Assembly: GCA_964387285.1 (NCBI GenBank) | Contig: CAYLWO010000001.1 | Span: 124,001-188,000, forward strand | DNA length: 64,000 nucleotides | From: Anaerohabitans sp964387285 | GTDB lineage: Bacteria; Zhuqueibacterota; Zhuqueibacteria; Residuimicrobiales; Residuimicrobiaceae | Direction of reading: 5' to 3' | In this document: in pieces, positions 8,328-17,572 of the stretch | How the letters are laid out: each line of letters begins with the position of its first letter | Numbering within the stretch: the stretch's first letter is position 1 | Program-made: the position numbers and the translations under genes | The notes under the pieces: model-generated | The model's input: the letters and a program-made list of their open reading frames with translations, nothing else | The model's database searches: none | What the model was told of the DNA's origin: nothing

Positions 8328-10592
8328 TCATGGCTGTTTGTACGGCCAGGAAATCTTATCTTCCCATACCACCCATTTTGGCACACCCCATTGTGCGACA
8401 CGACCATCATCTTGTCCGATCCATTCACCTTTGGCGTTAAAGATCAATATCTGGTTCAAAATCAATTTTGTGGCAGAGCAGAAGGCAAAAGAGACCTGAT
8501 CTTTCATTTTATGCAGGTAGCAATATCGTGCATCGGTTTCAAGGTCTCCGTATACGGCACACCCTGATTCCCAATTGTAACGCGGACGTACGTTCGCGGT
8601 AAGATACTCTGCTTCCGGTTCCACCATGGCGTTGATTTGAATATAACCGTCCTCGGTTGGGATACGGATGCCGTAGCCATTTTTATCCTGCAGGATTTGC
8701 AGATCGTTCAAATTGGAAGAAATGGTTTTTGCATCGGTCTCGCGTTCATGTGGAACCAATAGCGTTGGAAAGATCACAATATCGCCTGCTCTCAGGGAAT
8801 CTGATCTGGATTGATAGATCGCCTGTTCAGTTTGAAAAGCACGCCGGATCGACTCTGCGCCGCAGCGAAACGAGTTCGCAGCGGGAAAATAAACAAGAAG
8901 GCGCATGTTGTCCGGATTGGCGTACAGCCAGTTATCCGGATTTAATAAATAAGAAGGCGGTTTGGCGGCAAAACCGCCGCTCTGGTTAAAGCAGGCGATG
9001 GTGCGGTAACGGGTATCGAACCATTTATTATGCTCCGCATCCAGCTCGACAATATCCTGAGTATAATAGAGTGTCGCCAGGGTCAGCGGCGTATTCTTGA
9101 GAACTTTAACAATGTCGAACAGCACAAACCACTCCCGGTCTTTGAGATAGCTGATGACTCGATCCCATTGATAACCGCGATCCTGATCGATGACCCGCGT
9201 TCTGCTTACGTCCACTTCCGCAAAGGTGCGAAAGTGCAAAAGTTTGCTTTGCACCATCCGGCATTGACCGCCATCAAGAATATAAGGCAGCAACCGTTTT
9301 TGAGAATCGGCCAAACCAGGACGAACGACGAGCCGGTTATGATAGGTATCGGCCCGATATTCGCCATCCGGCCCGGTGGTGCCGGTCTCGCGATAACCAG
9401 AATCATGCAGCAAAATAGCGCCGTTCTTCATGAGCAAACCGATCGAATTTTCATCAGCTTGACCATGATGGTTCTTCTCCGTTTCCACCGGAATGGTATT
9501 TATGATGTGCTCTTTGCCGTCCATTCCGAACGGCGCATCCTCCAGGTAATTGAGAAAAAGATAGGTCGCCTGGGCATCCCATCCGTTGCGAAAGACGACC
9601 TTTTTACCCACATAATCCTCCAACACCAATCGGCTGCTATCCTGAGGTATCTCTTCAGCGATCGTATCATCGGCCCAAAGATAAGCCTCCACAAGATCCG
9701 GCAGATACCCGATATAGGCCTGACCTCTGCCATAGACATTGGAACGGAAAAGTTGATGTGCAGCCCATTTCATTTTTCCATCTCGGTACCTGGAGGCGCC
9801 CTTTTCGAGAACCGAAAGGACCATGGTCCAGGTATAATCACCCACCGCCGCACCGTCACCGAACTCGGCAATCTGGCCTTCCGGAGTCATTAACTGCACC
9901 AGATAGTCAAAGTAATACTTAACCATGGGCATGGCATAAAAATCTTTTTCACGATGATCGATTTCCACATGCTGAATTAAAGGCTTGAGCCAGGGTGCAA
10001 TATAGTTCTGCGAATCTTCGATGTGCCAGGCGCCCCAATTGCATGACACATTGATGTCGCGTTTCCGCCGCCATCGATCATAGTCTTTGTGATGGGGAAA
10101 ACGCTGCATGGTAGCGGTCAGACTGTTGATGATGTTAGTGGCGTGGTTCATGGTCCCCCACTCCGCCCAGTACTGAACATAGATCTCGACGTGTTCAATA
10201 AGTCTTTGGTCAATCACCGCGAGATCAACTGCGCTCAGTACGCCGCTGCCTTCAATGCTTTTTATGATGTAGATGGCATAATAGTTATCATAATACGGAC
10301 ATTCCAAAAGAACCTGGCGAGCCGATTCGGCATATTTTTTATCCCTGGTAATGGAATAGAGAAACGCATCCATGCGGCCCAGACCCAAATTAACCTTGGG
10401 CGGTTGCACCTCGCGCAGATTCGGCGGGCTCGATTGCCAAGATGACAGCGACTCCTGGTAGATCTGCCAGGCCTGGCCATGCGCTTTGACAATCGTTTCC
10501 AGATAATCTTTTCTGGTTATTTCCCGGGACGACAGCGGCGCGGTGAAAAAAAACGCCAGTAAAAAAATGAGAGCGATCAGCTGTTTTATCAT
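8328..10592 (-). CDS. Heparinase II/III-fold polysaccharide lyase-like protein, subtype II
   Basis: The protein has 754 residues. The ATG at 10592 is supported by an AGGAGG site seven bases upstream and a signal peptide (MIKQLIALIFLLAFFF); the longer in-frame ORF lacks both. The N-terminal (alpha/alpha) toroid carries MNH at 148-150 and IEDSQNY ending at Tyr197, the likely His/Tyr catalytic pair. The beta-sandwich carries HHGQADEN from 375, with Asp397 and His418 placed like the structural zinc ligands of Flavobacterium heparinase II (analogy, not shown). It differs from the five 729-residue paralogues by Gln at position 378 and by an insert with SGGFAAKPPSYLLNPDNWLY. Its closest relative in the window is the 36221 gene. 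It is probably periplasmic and cleaves a uronate-containing glycan. Confidence 0.78.
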   Translation of the reverse strand: MIKQLIALIFLLAFFFTAPLSSREITRKDYLETIVKAHGQAWQIYQESLSSWQSSPPNLREVQPPKVNLGLGRMDAFLYSITRDKKYAESARQVLLECPYYDNYYAIYIIKSIEGSGVLSAVDLAVIDQRLIEHVEIYVQYWAEWGTMNHATNIINSLTATMQRFPHHKDYDRWRRKRDINVSCNWGAWHIEDSQNYIAPWLKPLIQHVEIDHREKDFYAMPMVKYYFDYLVQLMTPEGQIAEFGDGAAVGDYTWTMVLSVLEKGASRYRDGKMKWAAHQLFRSNVYGRGQAYIGYLPDLVEAYLWADDTIAEEIPQDSSRLVLEDYVGKKVVFRNGWDAQATYLFLNYLEDAPFGMDGKEHIINTIPVETEKNHHGQADENSIGLLMKNGAILLHDSGYRETGTTGPDGEYRADTYHNRLVVRPGLADSQKRLLPYILDGGQCRMVQSKLLHFRTFAEVDVSRTRVIDQDRGYQWDRVISYLKDREWFVLFDIVKVLKNTPLTLATLYYTQDIVELDAEHNKWFDTRYRTIACFNQSGGFAAKPPSYLLNPDNWLYANPDNMRLLVYFPAANSFRCGAESIRRAFQTEQAIYQSRSDSLRAGDIVIFPTLLVPHERETDAKTISSNLNDLQILQDKNGYGIRIPTEDGYIQINAMVEPEAEYLTANVRPRYNWESGCAVYGDLETDARYCYLHKMKDQVSFAFCSATKLILNQILIFNAKGEWIGQDDGRVAQWGVPKWVVWEDKISWPYKQP

Positions 10593-10722
10593 TTTGTTAC
10601 CTCCTGCAGGATAGTTGAGACGCTCCCTGTGCGGAGTATCTGCGCTGTGCTTTTTACAAAACTGCCCTTCGATCGCATACTTCTGAATGGAGCACGGTGC
10701 TGACCGATAGGGCAGAAATTTT

Positions 10723-11799
10723 TCAGCTGATCTCACTTATTTTAACCAGGCGTTGTTCGCTGGAAGAAAGTCTCACCGCCAGCGCAATTTTTTGAACTTG
10801 CACGCTTTCGGCGAAGGTTAACTCCGTTGCTGCCTGTCCGGTTATGCTGCTGATAAAATTTTTCGTACAATTGGTAAAACTCGCCTGCCAATCGGTATCC
10901 AGGTCGTGAAAACTGCGAATTTTGCCATCCCGATACAAAATCAGAGAAGGGATATCCCAGAATTCAGCTGTACACTTGGTAACCCAGATTAGACCTTTGG
11001 AGCCGGTTATTTCCATACGGTCTTCACCGGCATAATAGTTGGTTTTAATAACCAGTTCATCGCCCCACACCTGTTCCCAGACGCCGAAGCGACTTTGGCC
11101 GGCATATTGCCAGGTGATCATAGCCGGCGAATCCCAGATATAGCCATTCTCATCCTTCCGCCGACCGATATAAGCGAACACCGATTCGATATCGCCCATA
11201 AAATAACGGGCCAGCGAGTAAAGATGCCAACCGTGATCAAAGGTAACAGCGCCGCTGCCGCTTTTATCCATGGACATGCGACGATCCCAGGTCTCTGATT
11301 TCTTGTGGGCGAATTCCCCTTTGCCGCCAATACCGTTGGTTAACTTGAAACGAATCGACAACGGATCGCCGATTTCACCGGCATCTATTAATTCTTTGGC
11401 GCGACGGATAGCAGGATAAAAACGAAAATTTTCATATACCCGTGCTACCGTTTTGCTTTTCTCGGCAACCGCCTGCATCTCCCGGGTCTCCTGAAGATCG
11501 GCAGCCATAGGTTTTTGTACCGAGACGTGCTTGCCGGCCCGAATGGCGGCTATGGCCATCTCTTTATGAAATTTTTCGGGCGTCAAAACCTCAACAGCAT
11601 CAATCTCCGGATCGTCCAGCAGATCATGATAGTTCTGATAGGTCTTTGTAACCTGCCAGGCAGCAGCGCGTTTTTGCAATTGCTCCTGATCGCAATCACA
11701 GATCGCGGACAGTTGCGCATCAGCTATCTCCTGGTATGCGCGGGCATGCAATGAGGCGATGACGCCGGTACCAATGAGACCAACTCTAACTGTTTTCAT
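10723..11799 (-). CDS. Gfo/Idh/MocA-family NAD(P)-dependent oxidoreductase
   Basis: The protein has 358 residues. The ORF opens upstream to 11895, but the ATG at 11799 gives the standard start of the family: MKTVRVGLIGTGVIA, a Rossmann nucleotide-binding motif from residue 7. The QKP at 95-97 is the family's conserved Lys-Pro (usually EKP), and FDHGWHLYSLARY near residue 208 is the helix that carries the catalytic His. No signal peptide is visible, so it is cytoplasmic. It lies between the GxGYxYP gene (55-base gap) and a lyase-like gene (130-base gap). Members oxidise or reduce sugars, inositols or sugar acids; here a product of the glycan pathway is likely. It is only distantly like the second copy at 22932. 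Confidence 0.85.
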   Translation of the reverse strand: MKTVRVGLIGTGVIASLHARAYQEIADAQLSAICDCDQEQLQKRAAAWQVTKTYQNYHDLLDDPEIDAVEVLTPEKFHKEMAIAAIRAGKHVSVQKPMAADLQETREMQAVAEKSKTVARVYENFRFYPAIRRAKELIDAGEIGDPLSIRFKLTNGIGGKGEFAHKKSETWDRRMSMDKSGSGAVTFDHGWHLYSLARYFMGDIESVFAYIGRRKDENGYIWDSPAMITWQYAGQSRFGVWEQVWGDELVIKTNYYAGEDRMEITGSKGLIWVTKCTAEFWDIPSLILYRDGKIRSFHDLDTDWQASFTNCTKNFISSITGQAATELTFAESVQVQKIALAVRLSSSEQRLVKISEIS

Positions 11800-11854
11800 A
11801 ATTTTCTCACATCCATTTGAACAGTACTGGTAATTTTTCCTAAACTGCATGTTA

Positions 11855-13936
11855 CTAAAAGAATTTATCAAATACAAAAGTCTCCGGAACACCATCTTGT
11901 CGGCTGGATCGGGTTTCGGTGATAATCAAATGGCGGCCATCCGATGAGAGTGTATATTTGCTAAAGAGCGTAATTTGTGTTATACCTTGGGCGGTATTTA
12001 CGTCTACTCGAGAATTCATGCATAGGGTTTTACCATCGGCATCCCAATACGCATGGGTCAAGGTTGAGTCGGTCGTAACGCCCAGATAGCCCATCTTGCG
12101 ATGCCAAATCTGCGGACTTTTTACTTTAGATCCGTCTATAACGAGCCGAATGGTTCCCTGTGCGATACGAAGGTTTTGCGGATAATCCGTACTTGTTTTG
12201 AGCGTCAAAGCATTTCCCATCTGTTCGATTTCCAATTTGACTTTCAACGCGGATATCTCGTAATAGGAACCAATGCTGCGTTTATTATTCAGCATCCATT
12301 GACCGCTGAAATTCGGCCGTACCGGTTCCAGAAATCGGCTTTGCAGGTTCCAGTTTTTACCGGCCATAATCATCATTTCGTCTGCGGGAATAATTTGGAA
12401 CTCAGGGCCGGCTTTTTCAATAATATTTTTAACGCGATCAACTTCATTACTTTCACGAACGTGTATAGCTAAAAAATAGGGTCGTTTGGGATTAAGACGC
12501 GCCAACTCTCTTAAATCGGCAGCTGCATCGTCTTCAGAACGTGAAGCTGCCAGATAATAGCTATAGGATATGAGTGGCCGGTTTTGCTGAATGTCAAAGG
12601 TGTTGGCCGGTCCATAGCCGTTAAAAAAACCTAATACGTTCGGCATATTTTCATAATAAAGATCCACAATAGGCTTGGGCAAATCGATGTTTCCGGCAAA
12701 CCGTCCGCCTTCCGAATAATCCATGATTCCAAAAGTGTGCAGGTCCAGACGGTTCATCAAATCCTGTGCCAGACGCAAGGACTGCGGCAATTTGTCGCGC
12801 GGGAACGGTTTGGGATAATTATAGCCCGGTCCACCGAGGTTGCCGATAAAATAATCATTGGGGGTGGCGGCTTCATAATAATACTGCAGCATAGCCGGCG
12901 CCGTGTCCACCCAGTTCATATTCGCTTCCCAGCCGAACGGTATCGCTCCACGACCGGGCTTTAGCCAAGTTCCAAAACCCAAGCCATCGGTTTGAATAGC
13001 GGAAATATAGACCTTTGGCTGGACTTTGGGATTGGGATTTCTCTGGTACTTTTGCTTGAATTGGAACCCGGGGCTCACGGGAATTTGATTATGAAAACTG
13101 AAATTGGGCAGGCTTTCCAATCCTTCGATACGATGCGTATATTTGGAAGCGAGAGTGACGTAATCATTTTCCGAATCTTTCGTAGAGTGCCAGCCATACA
13201 ATATGGAAAACGGTTTTACTTCACTGAAAAGTTTTGACACGAGTTGATAATCCGCCACACTATCCGGTCGAGTCGCAAGATCATAACAGAAGGCCTTTGT
13301 AAAAATAGCGTAATCTGCTATGGCTGTCACAATATTCTGCCGACCATAGACGGCTATGGCAACTACCAAATTTCGGCTGCAACGTGGCCATAATTTTTCA
13401 ATCGCCCAGGAATAAATCTCGACCGAAGATTTTCCCGAGAATCGATTGCGATAGTCCTCAACACACGCCAGTCCGATTTTTTCAACCATTGGGATTTGCG
13501 CTTCCGTGACGATCACGGCGTCCGTTAAACCTGCGGTTGTTATAGCCAGATTGATAGTGTCACGCACCTTCGGATCCCAGACAATATAGCCCTTAAAGTA
13601 TTTTTTAAACATGGCCAGCGCATCTTCGATACCGGTCAATTTTCTGTACGGAATACAGTGGCGTGTCTTGTAGTAATCCAAAAGCTCTTGAACTTCTTGA
13701 TAGTTATGACGGTTCTTATCGATCAAGAGATACATTTTGGGACCATTTTTATTAACGATCCCCTGGATGCTCAATAGCAGCAACTGACGAGGTAAATCTT
13801 CTTCAATGATCCAGTTTCCGGTCACGTCCAATACAGCCACAGGCTCTTTCGCAGCAGTTCCGGCCTTGGCCGGAATGGATGCTAAAAAAACGAGAAAAAA
13901 AAGCAACAGCACTGTCAAACAACTGTTTTTTTTCAT
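11855..13936 (-). CDS. GxGYxYP-domain secreted protein
   Basis: The protein has 693 residues and starts at the ATG at 13936 (a TTG two codons upstream is also open). It has a clear signal peptide (MKKNSCLTVLLLFFLVFLA, then PAKAG). The signature GGPGYNYP at 368-375 names the family: GxGYxYP proteins have an N-terminal alpha/beta region and a barrel-like catalytic-looking domain, and are common in glycan loci of Bacteroidota and relatives, where they are treated as putative glycoside hydrolases. A C-terminal beta-rich region of about 130 residues (NFSGQWMLNNKRS; SKYTLSSDGRHLIITETR) resembles small ligand-binding sandwiches. No activity is established that I can cite. It follows the ThDP enzyme gene after 131 bases that contain a REP-like hairpin, and precedes an oxidoreductase. 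Confidence 0.75.
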   Translation of the reverse strand: MKKNSCLTVLLLFFLVFLASIPAKAGTAAKEPVAVLDVTGNWIIEEDLPRQLLLLSIQGIVNKNGPKMYLLIDKNRHNYQEVQELLDYYKTRHCIPYRKLTGIEDALAMFKKYFKGYIVWDPKVRDTINLAITTAGLTDAVIVTEAQIPMVEKIGLACVEDYRNRFSGKSSVEIYSWAIEKLWPRCSRNLVVAIAVYGRQNIVTAIADYAIFTKAFCYDLATRPDSVADYQLVSKLFSEVKPFSILYGWHSTKDSENDYVTLASKYTHRIEGLESLPNFSFHNQIPVSPGFQFKQKYQRNPNPKVQPKVYISAIQTDGLGFGTWLKPGRGAIPFGWEANMNWVDTAPAMLQYYYEAATPNDYFIGNLGGPGYNYPKPFPRDKLPQSLRLAQDLMNRLDLHTFGIMDYSEGGRFAGNIDLPKPIVDLYYENMPNVLGFFNGYGPANTFDIQQNRPLISYSYYLAASRSEDDAAADLRELARLNPKRPYFLAIHVRESNEVDRVKNIIEKAGPEFQIIPADEMMIMAGKNWNLQSRFLEPVRPNFSGQWMLNNKRSIGSYYEISALKVKLEIEQMGNALTLKTSTDYPQNLRIAQGTIRLVIDGSKVKSPQIWHRKMGYLGVTTDSTLTHAYWDADGKTLCMNSRVDVNTAQGITQITLFSKYTLSSDGRHLIITETRSSRQDGVPETFVFDKFF

Positions 13937-13983
13937 TGTCAATCCACTTTCACATTTTAACTTTTTTTACGGAGGAGCAAACT

Positions 13984-14012
13984 CATTCCCAAGCCAGGAT
14001 GGCTTGGGAATG
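13984..14012. repeat. REP-like hairpin, 12-bp arms
   Basis: CATTCCCAAGCC (13984-13995) and GGCTTGGGAATG (14001-14012) are perfect inverted arms around a five-base loop. The sequence resembles the TTCCCAAGC/GCTTGGGAA class of short intergenic palindromes seen in many environmental bacteria. It lies between two genes of the same operon and has no T-tract, so it is more likely a repeat element or mRNA-processing hairpin than a strong terminator. Confidence 0.7.
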
Positions 14013-14067
14013 ACCGCTTTTGGATTAGGTATTCATCATCAACAACTGCGCGCCGCCAAACTTTTGA

Positions 14068-15840
14068 CTAGCGCACCTTGATCTCACCAAAAGAGGGTTT
14101 CAGGATTGGGCACGGCGGCATTTGCCAGCCGCCGGTTGCAGGACATCCTCTTTCTTTTTCCGTCAGAACCTCAATGACATAGGGTCGTTTGGCCGCGATG
14201 GCGCGTTTTAATGCTGCTTTGCTCTCTGCCGGCTTTTCCACACGCTCCCCTTCGGCGCCGCACGCTTTGGCCAGGGCGGCAAAATCCGGATTGTAAGATT
14301 GCCCGGTTTTGTGAATTTTGAATTTGGAAGCCATCTCGCCGGACATGCAGGCATTCTGCAGCCCCTCGATCGCACCCCAGGTAAAGTTATTCACAATCAC
14401 CCAAATAGCCGGAATGTCATATTCCACAGCCGTTGCAATCACATGAGGAACCATCATAAAATCACCGTCGCCGACAACTGCCACGCATACGCGTTCCGGC
14501 GTGGCCAGTTTGGCGCCCAAAACCGCTGAGGTTCCCCAGGCCATGGAACTCATCCCGCCCGGCTGATGGTGCGTCAGGGGTTGAATCGTTTTCCAAAACA
14601 AACCAACAAAAGCAGCCGCGTTGCCGGCGGCGCCCAGGACCACGGCATCATCGGGAAGCACCTGTCGCAGATCCGACAAGAGTCGTTCCACTCGAATCGG
14701 TTGTCCGTCATGGCTATAGTTGGGAGCGCAATAATCGTCCCATCTCTTCTTCATGGCGCGTGTTTCAGTAACCCAATTCGTAAAGTCCGGTTTGTTTTTC
14801 TGTCGCGCCAGAGCCAACAGTTGTTGCAGAACAGCTTTAGCATCTCCAACAATACCAGCCGAGACCGGATAATTACGAGCAATCTCTTCCGGATCGATAT
14901 CAACCTGGATCAGGCGAGTTGGCGGTATGTTATAGGTATAGCCTTGCACCCACGAGCTGGCATGCAAATCTGAAAATCGACAGCCAATAGCCAGTACAGC
15001 GTCCGACGTTCTGGCGGCTTCATTGGCCTGAAAAGTGCCAAAGGATCCGGCCACACCCAAAGCAAGCTTGTGATCTTCCGAGATGGCCCCTTTTCCCAGC
15101 AAGGAAGTGTAAATGGGTATTTGCAAAGCTTCAGCGAGTTGTTGAACCTCTGTCCAGGCTTCCGATAGGATGACGCCGCCACCTGCCAAAATAAGAGGTT
15201 TTTTAACGCTCAATAAAAGGTCCAATCCTTTTTCCACTGCCTCGGCATCGCCCTGGGTTCGGGAAGAGATGGAGCGATCCCAAACAGCCGGCTCAGGCAT
15301 CTCGACATCCGCCTGTTCAACATACAAATCATAGGGTACTAAAATATTGACCGGTCCGGTTCGTCCGGTCAACATCGTTTTAAAGGCATTGGACAGCAGT
15401 CTGGGCAATCGATCGACCCGATTGACCTGAAAACTTTTTTTGCAAAAAGTGCGCGCCGCTTGATTAAAATCCGCCTGTTCGTGAAAAAAGGTTTCCTGGA
15501 GTGCGCCGTTATTGAATTGGTCTGAAGACACATTGCTGGTAATCGTGATCATCGGTATTGATTCTGCCATAGCCTCGGCCATGCCGATGAGGATATTGAT
15601 CGAACCGGCGCCGCAAGACGAGAAAGTAGCGGCTGGTCGGTGCGTCATTCGGTAAAAAGCGTCGGCCATAAATGCAGCCGTTTCTTCATGACGAACCATA
15701 AACGTTTTTATTCGGTCCTGCCGATGTTTCAAGGCGTCCATAAGTCCTAGATTGCCGTGTCCCGGAACGCCAAAAATATGGGTCACACCCTGTTTGATCA
15801 GGTATTCGACTATAATCTCACCACCGCTCATTCTGGCCAT
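14068..15840 (-). CDS. Thiamine diphosphate-dependent enzyme, acetolactate synthase-like
   Basis: The 590-residue protein has the three-domain plan of the acetolactate synthase/benzoylformate decarboxylase group. The N-terminal Pyr domain contains RHEET with Glu52, the residue that activates the cofactor. A central Rossmann-like domain (LAGGGVILSEAWTEV) follows, and the PP domain carries the ThDP/Mg motif starting GDGDF and ending about 26 residues later in NN. An AGGAGGAAC site sits before the ATG. There is no signal peptide. No regulatory subunit gene is adjacent, so a biosynthetic AHAS is unlikely; catabolic relatives split or ligate 2-oxo acids, cyclic diketones or sulfoacetaldehyde. Placement after an aldehyde dehydrogenase in a lyase operon suggests carbohydrate catabolism, but the substrate is unknown. 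Confidence 0.85.
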   Translation of the reverse strand: MARMSGGEIIVEYLIKQGVTHIFGVPGHGNLGLMDALKHRQDRIKTFMVRHEETAAFMADAFYRMTHRPAATFSSCGAGSINILIGMAEAMAESIPMITITSNVSSDQFNNGALQETFFHEQADFNQAARTFCKKSFQVNRVDRLPRLLSNAFKTMLTGRTGPVNILVPYDLYVEQADVEMPEPAVWDRSISSRTQGDAEAVEKGLDLLLSVKKPLILAGGGVILSEAWTEVQQLAEALQIPIYTSLLGKGAISEDHKLALGVAGSFGTFQANEAARTSDAVLAIGCRFSDLHASSWVQGYTYNIPPTRLIQVDIDPEEIARNYPVSAGIVGDAKAVLQQLLALARQKNKPDFTNWVTETRAMKKRWDDYCAPNYSHDGQPIRVERLLSDLRQVLPDDAVVLGAAGNAAAFVGLFWKTIQPLTHHQPGGMSSMAWGTSAVLGAKLATPERVCVAVVGDGDFMMVPHVIATAVEYDIPAIWVIVNNFTWGAIEGLQNACMSGEMASKFKIHKTGQSYNPDFAALAKACGAEGERVEKPAESKAALKRAIAAKRPYVIEVLTEKERGCPATGGWQMPPCPILKPSFGEIKVR

Positions 15841-15920
15841 AAACAGTTCCTCCTGGTTTTTTGGAATTGTGTTTTATCTCTCGGACTTGTAGTTTAATCG
15901 AAACAAAAGAATTTGGCCGT

Positions 15921-17552
15921 TCATGCCTCATCCATATGCGGATATCGATAATTGTTCGGCGGCAAAAAATTCTCTTTAATAACTCGCGGCGAAACCCAAC
16001 GCAGCAAATTTCCCATCGAACCTGCTTTATCGTTCGTACCGGATGCCCGAGCGCCGCCGAAGGGTTGATGGCCTATGAGCGCACCGGTAGGTTTGTCGTT
16101 GATATAAAAGTTCCCGGCCGCATAGCGCAATATCCTGCCGGCCGTTTCAATGGCATAGCGCTCCTGGGCAAAAACAGAACCGGTCAAGCCGTAGGGAGAA
16201 GTCTCGTTGCATAATTGCAGTGTCTCTTCATACTTTTCGTCCTGGTATACAAAAACGGTCAGAACCGGGCCAAAGATTTCTTCGACCATGGTTTTAAAAT
16301 TAGGGTCGGTGGTCACAACAATGGTGGGATCAATAAAAAAACCGATACGGTCGGAACTAGCACCACCGGTTAAAATTTTCGCTGCGCTGGAACTTTTACA
16401 GTAGTCAATATATGACTTGATTTTATCAAAAGATTCCCGATCAATGACTCCAGCCATGAAATTGCGAAAATCCTCAACATCGCCGACGGTAATCTGCCTG
16501 GTCAGCTCCACCATTTTTTCCTCTACTTGCGGCCAGATGGATTGCGGCACATACATGCGACTGGCCGCTGAACATTTCTGTCCCTGATATTCAAATGCGC
16601 CCCGTACCGCCGCCACGACCAAAGCATCCACATCAGCCGATACGTGGGCAAAGATGAAATCTTTACCGCCGGTTTCTCCGACGATACGAGGATAATTTCG
16701 ATAACATCCGATATTGGCGCCGATGCTCTTCCACATATCGTTGAACACTTCTGTCGAACCCGTAAAATGCAATCCTGCAAACCACTCACTGGCCATGATC
16801 GGTTTGCCGACTTGCGCCCCTGATCCCGGAACAAAATTGATTACCCCGGGAGGCAGACCGGCTTCCTGCAATATCCTCATGATATGATAGGCCGGATATA
16901 CTCCTGTGGATGCCGGTTTCCATAACACCGTGTTGCCCAAAATCGCCGGTGCAGCCGGTAGATTGCCGGCGATGGAGACAAAATTAAACGGCGTTACCGC
17001 GAAAACAAAACCTTCCAAAGGCCGCCACTCGGTGAAATTCCACGTCGCCGCGCCGTTTTCCGGTTGAATTTGAAAGATCTGTCGGCTAAAGTGAGCGGCA
17101 TAACGCCAATGATCAATCAAAGAACACGCGGAATCGATTTCTGCCTGCGCAATGGTCTTGGACTGGCCGAGCATGGTTGCCGCATTCAAAAGGAATCGAT
17201 AACGTGCGGATAACAGATCCGCCGCTTTGAGAAAAACCGCAACTCTGGTCTCCCACGAAACAGCCGACCACTGTTTCCAGGCTTCCTGAGAAGCGGCGAT
17301 AGCCAGGGCTGCTTCTTTTTCGCCAGCCTTGTGATATCGCGCCAATACTCGTTGATGATTGTGCGGGCAACGGCACTCAGCCAGGTTGCCGTTGCGAACC
17401 TCCCGGCCCCCGATGATTAGTGGAATTTCCAGGGTTGATGCACTCATTCTCTGCAGTTCCGCCTTAAGCGCCTTTTTCTCCCCACTGCCGGGTGCATAGT
17501 TTAATGCGGTTTCGTTTTTCGGAATAGGAACTTTTATGATGCCATTTGCCAT
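15921..17552 (-). CDS. 1-pyrroline-5-carboxylate dehydrogenase-type aldehyde dehydrogenase
   Basis: The 543-residue protein is the usual length for the ALDH4/P5C dehydrogenase branch. Catalytic Glu293 lies in VGETGGKDF and nucleophile Cys327 in GQKCSAASR. The N-terminal extension and the tail (RVIKENFLPPNNYRYP) also fit this branch. The reaction would be oxidation of L-glutamate gamma-semialdehyde to glutamate with NAD+. GGAGG lies seven bases before the ATG. It sits 20 bases after the UROD-family gene and 80 bases before the ThDP enzyme. No proline dehydrogenase or other proline gene is nearby, so either proline catabolism is split over the genome or the enzyme acts on another aldehyde in the glycan pathway. 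The family call is firm; the role here is open. Confidence 0.88.
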   Translation of the reverse strand: MANGIIKVPIPKNETALNYAPGSGEKKALKAELQRMSASTLEIPLIIGGREVRNGNLAECRCPHNHQRVLARYHKAGEKEAALAIAASQEAWKQWSAVSWETRVAVFLKAADLLSARYRFLLNAATMLGQSKTIAQAEIDSACSLIDHWRYAAHFSRQIFQIQPENGAATWNFTEWRPLEGFVFAVTPFNFVSIAGNLPAAPAILGNTVLWKPASTGVYPAYHIMRILQEAGLPPGVINFVPGSGAQVGKPIMASEWFAGLHFTGSTEVFNDMWKSIGANIGCYRNYPRIVGETGGKDFIFAHVSADVDALVVAAVRGAFEYQGQKCSAASRMYVPQSIWPQVEEKMVELTRQITVGDVEDFRNFMAGVIDRESFDKIKSYIDYCKSSSAAKILTGGASSDRIGFFIDPTIVVTTDPNFKTMVEEIFGPVLTVFVYQDEKYEETLQLCNETSPYGLTGSVFAQERYAIETAGRILRYAAGNFYINDKPTGALIGHQPFGGARASGTNDKAGSMGNLLRWVSPRVIKENFLPPNNYRYPHMDEA

Positions 17553-17572
17553 ATTGTAACCTCCATAGAGTA

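Noticed and set aside
9030..9893. Antisense frame of 287 codons opposite the subtype II lyase-like gene
   Set aside because: The codon pattern of the minus-strand gene leaves this frame open; similar shadows occur opposite all paralogues.
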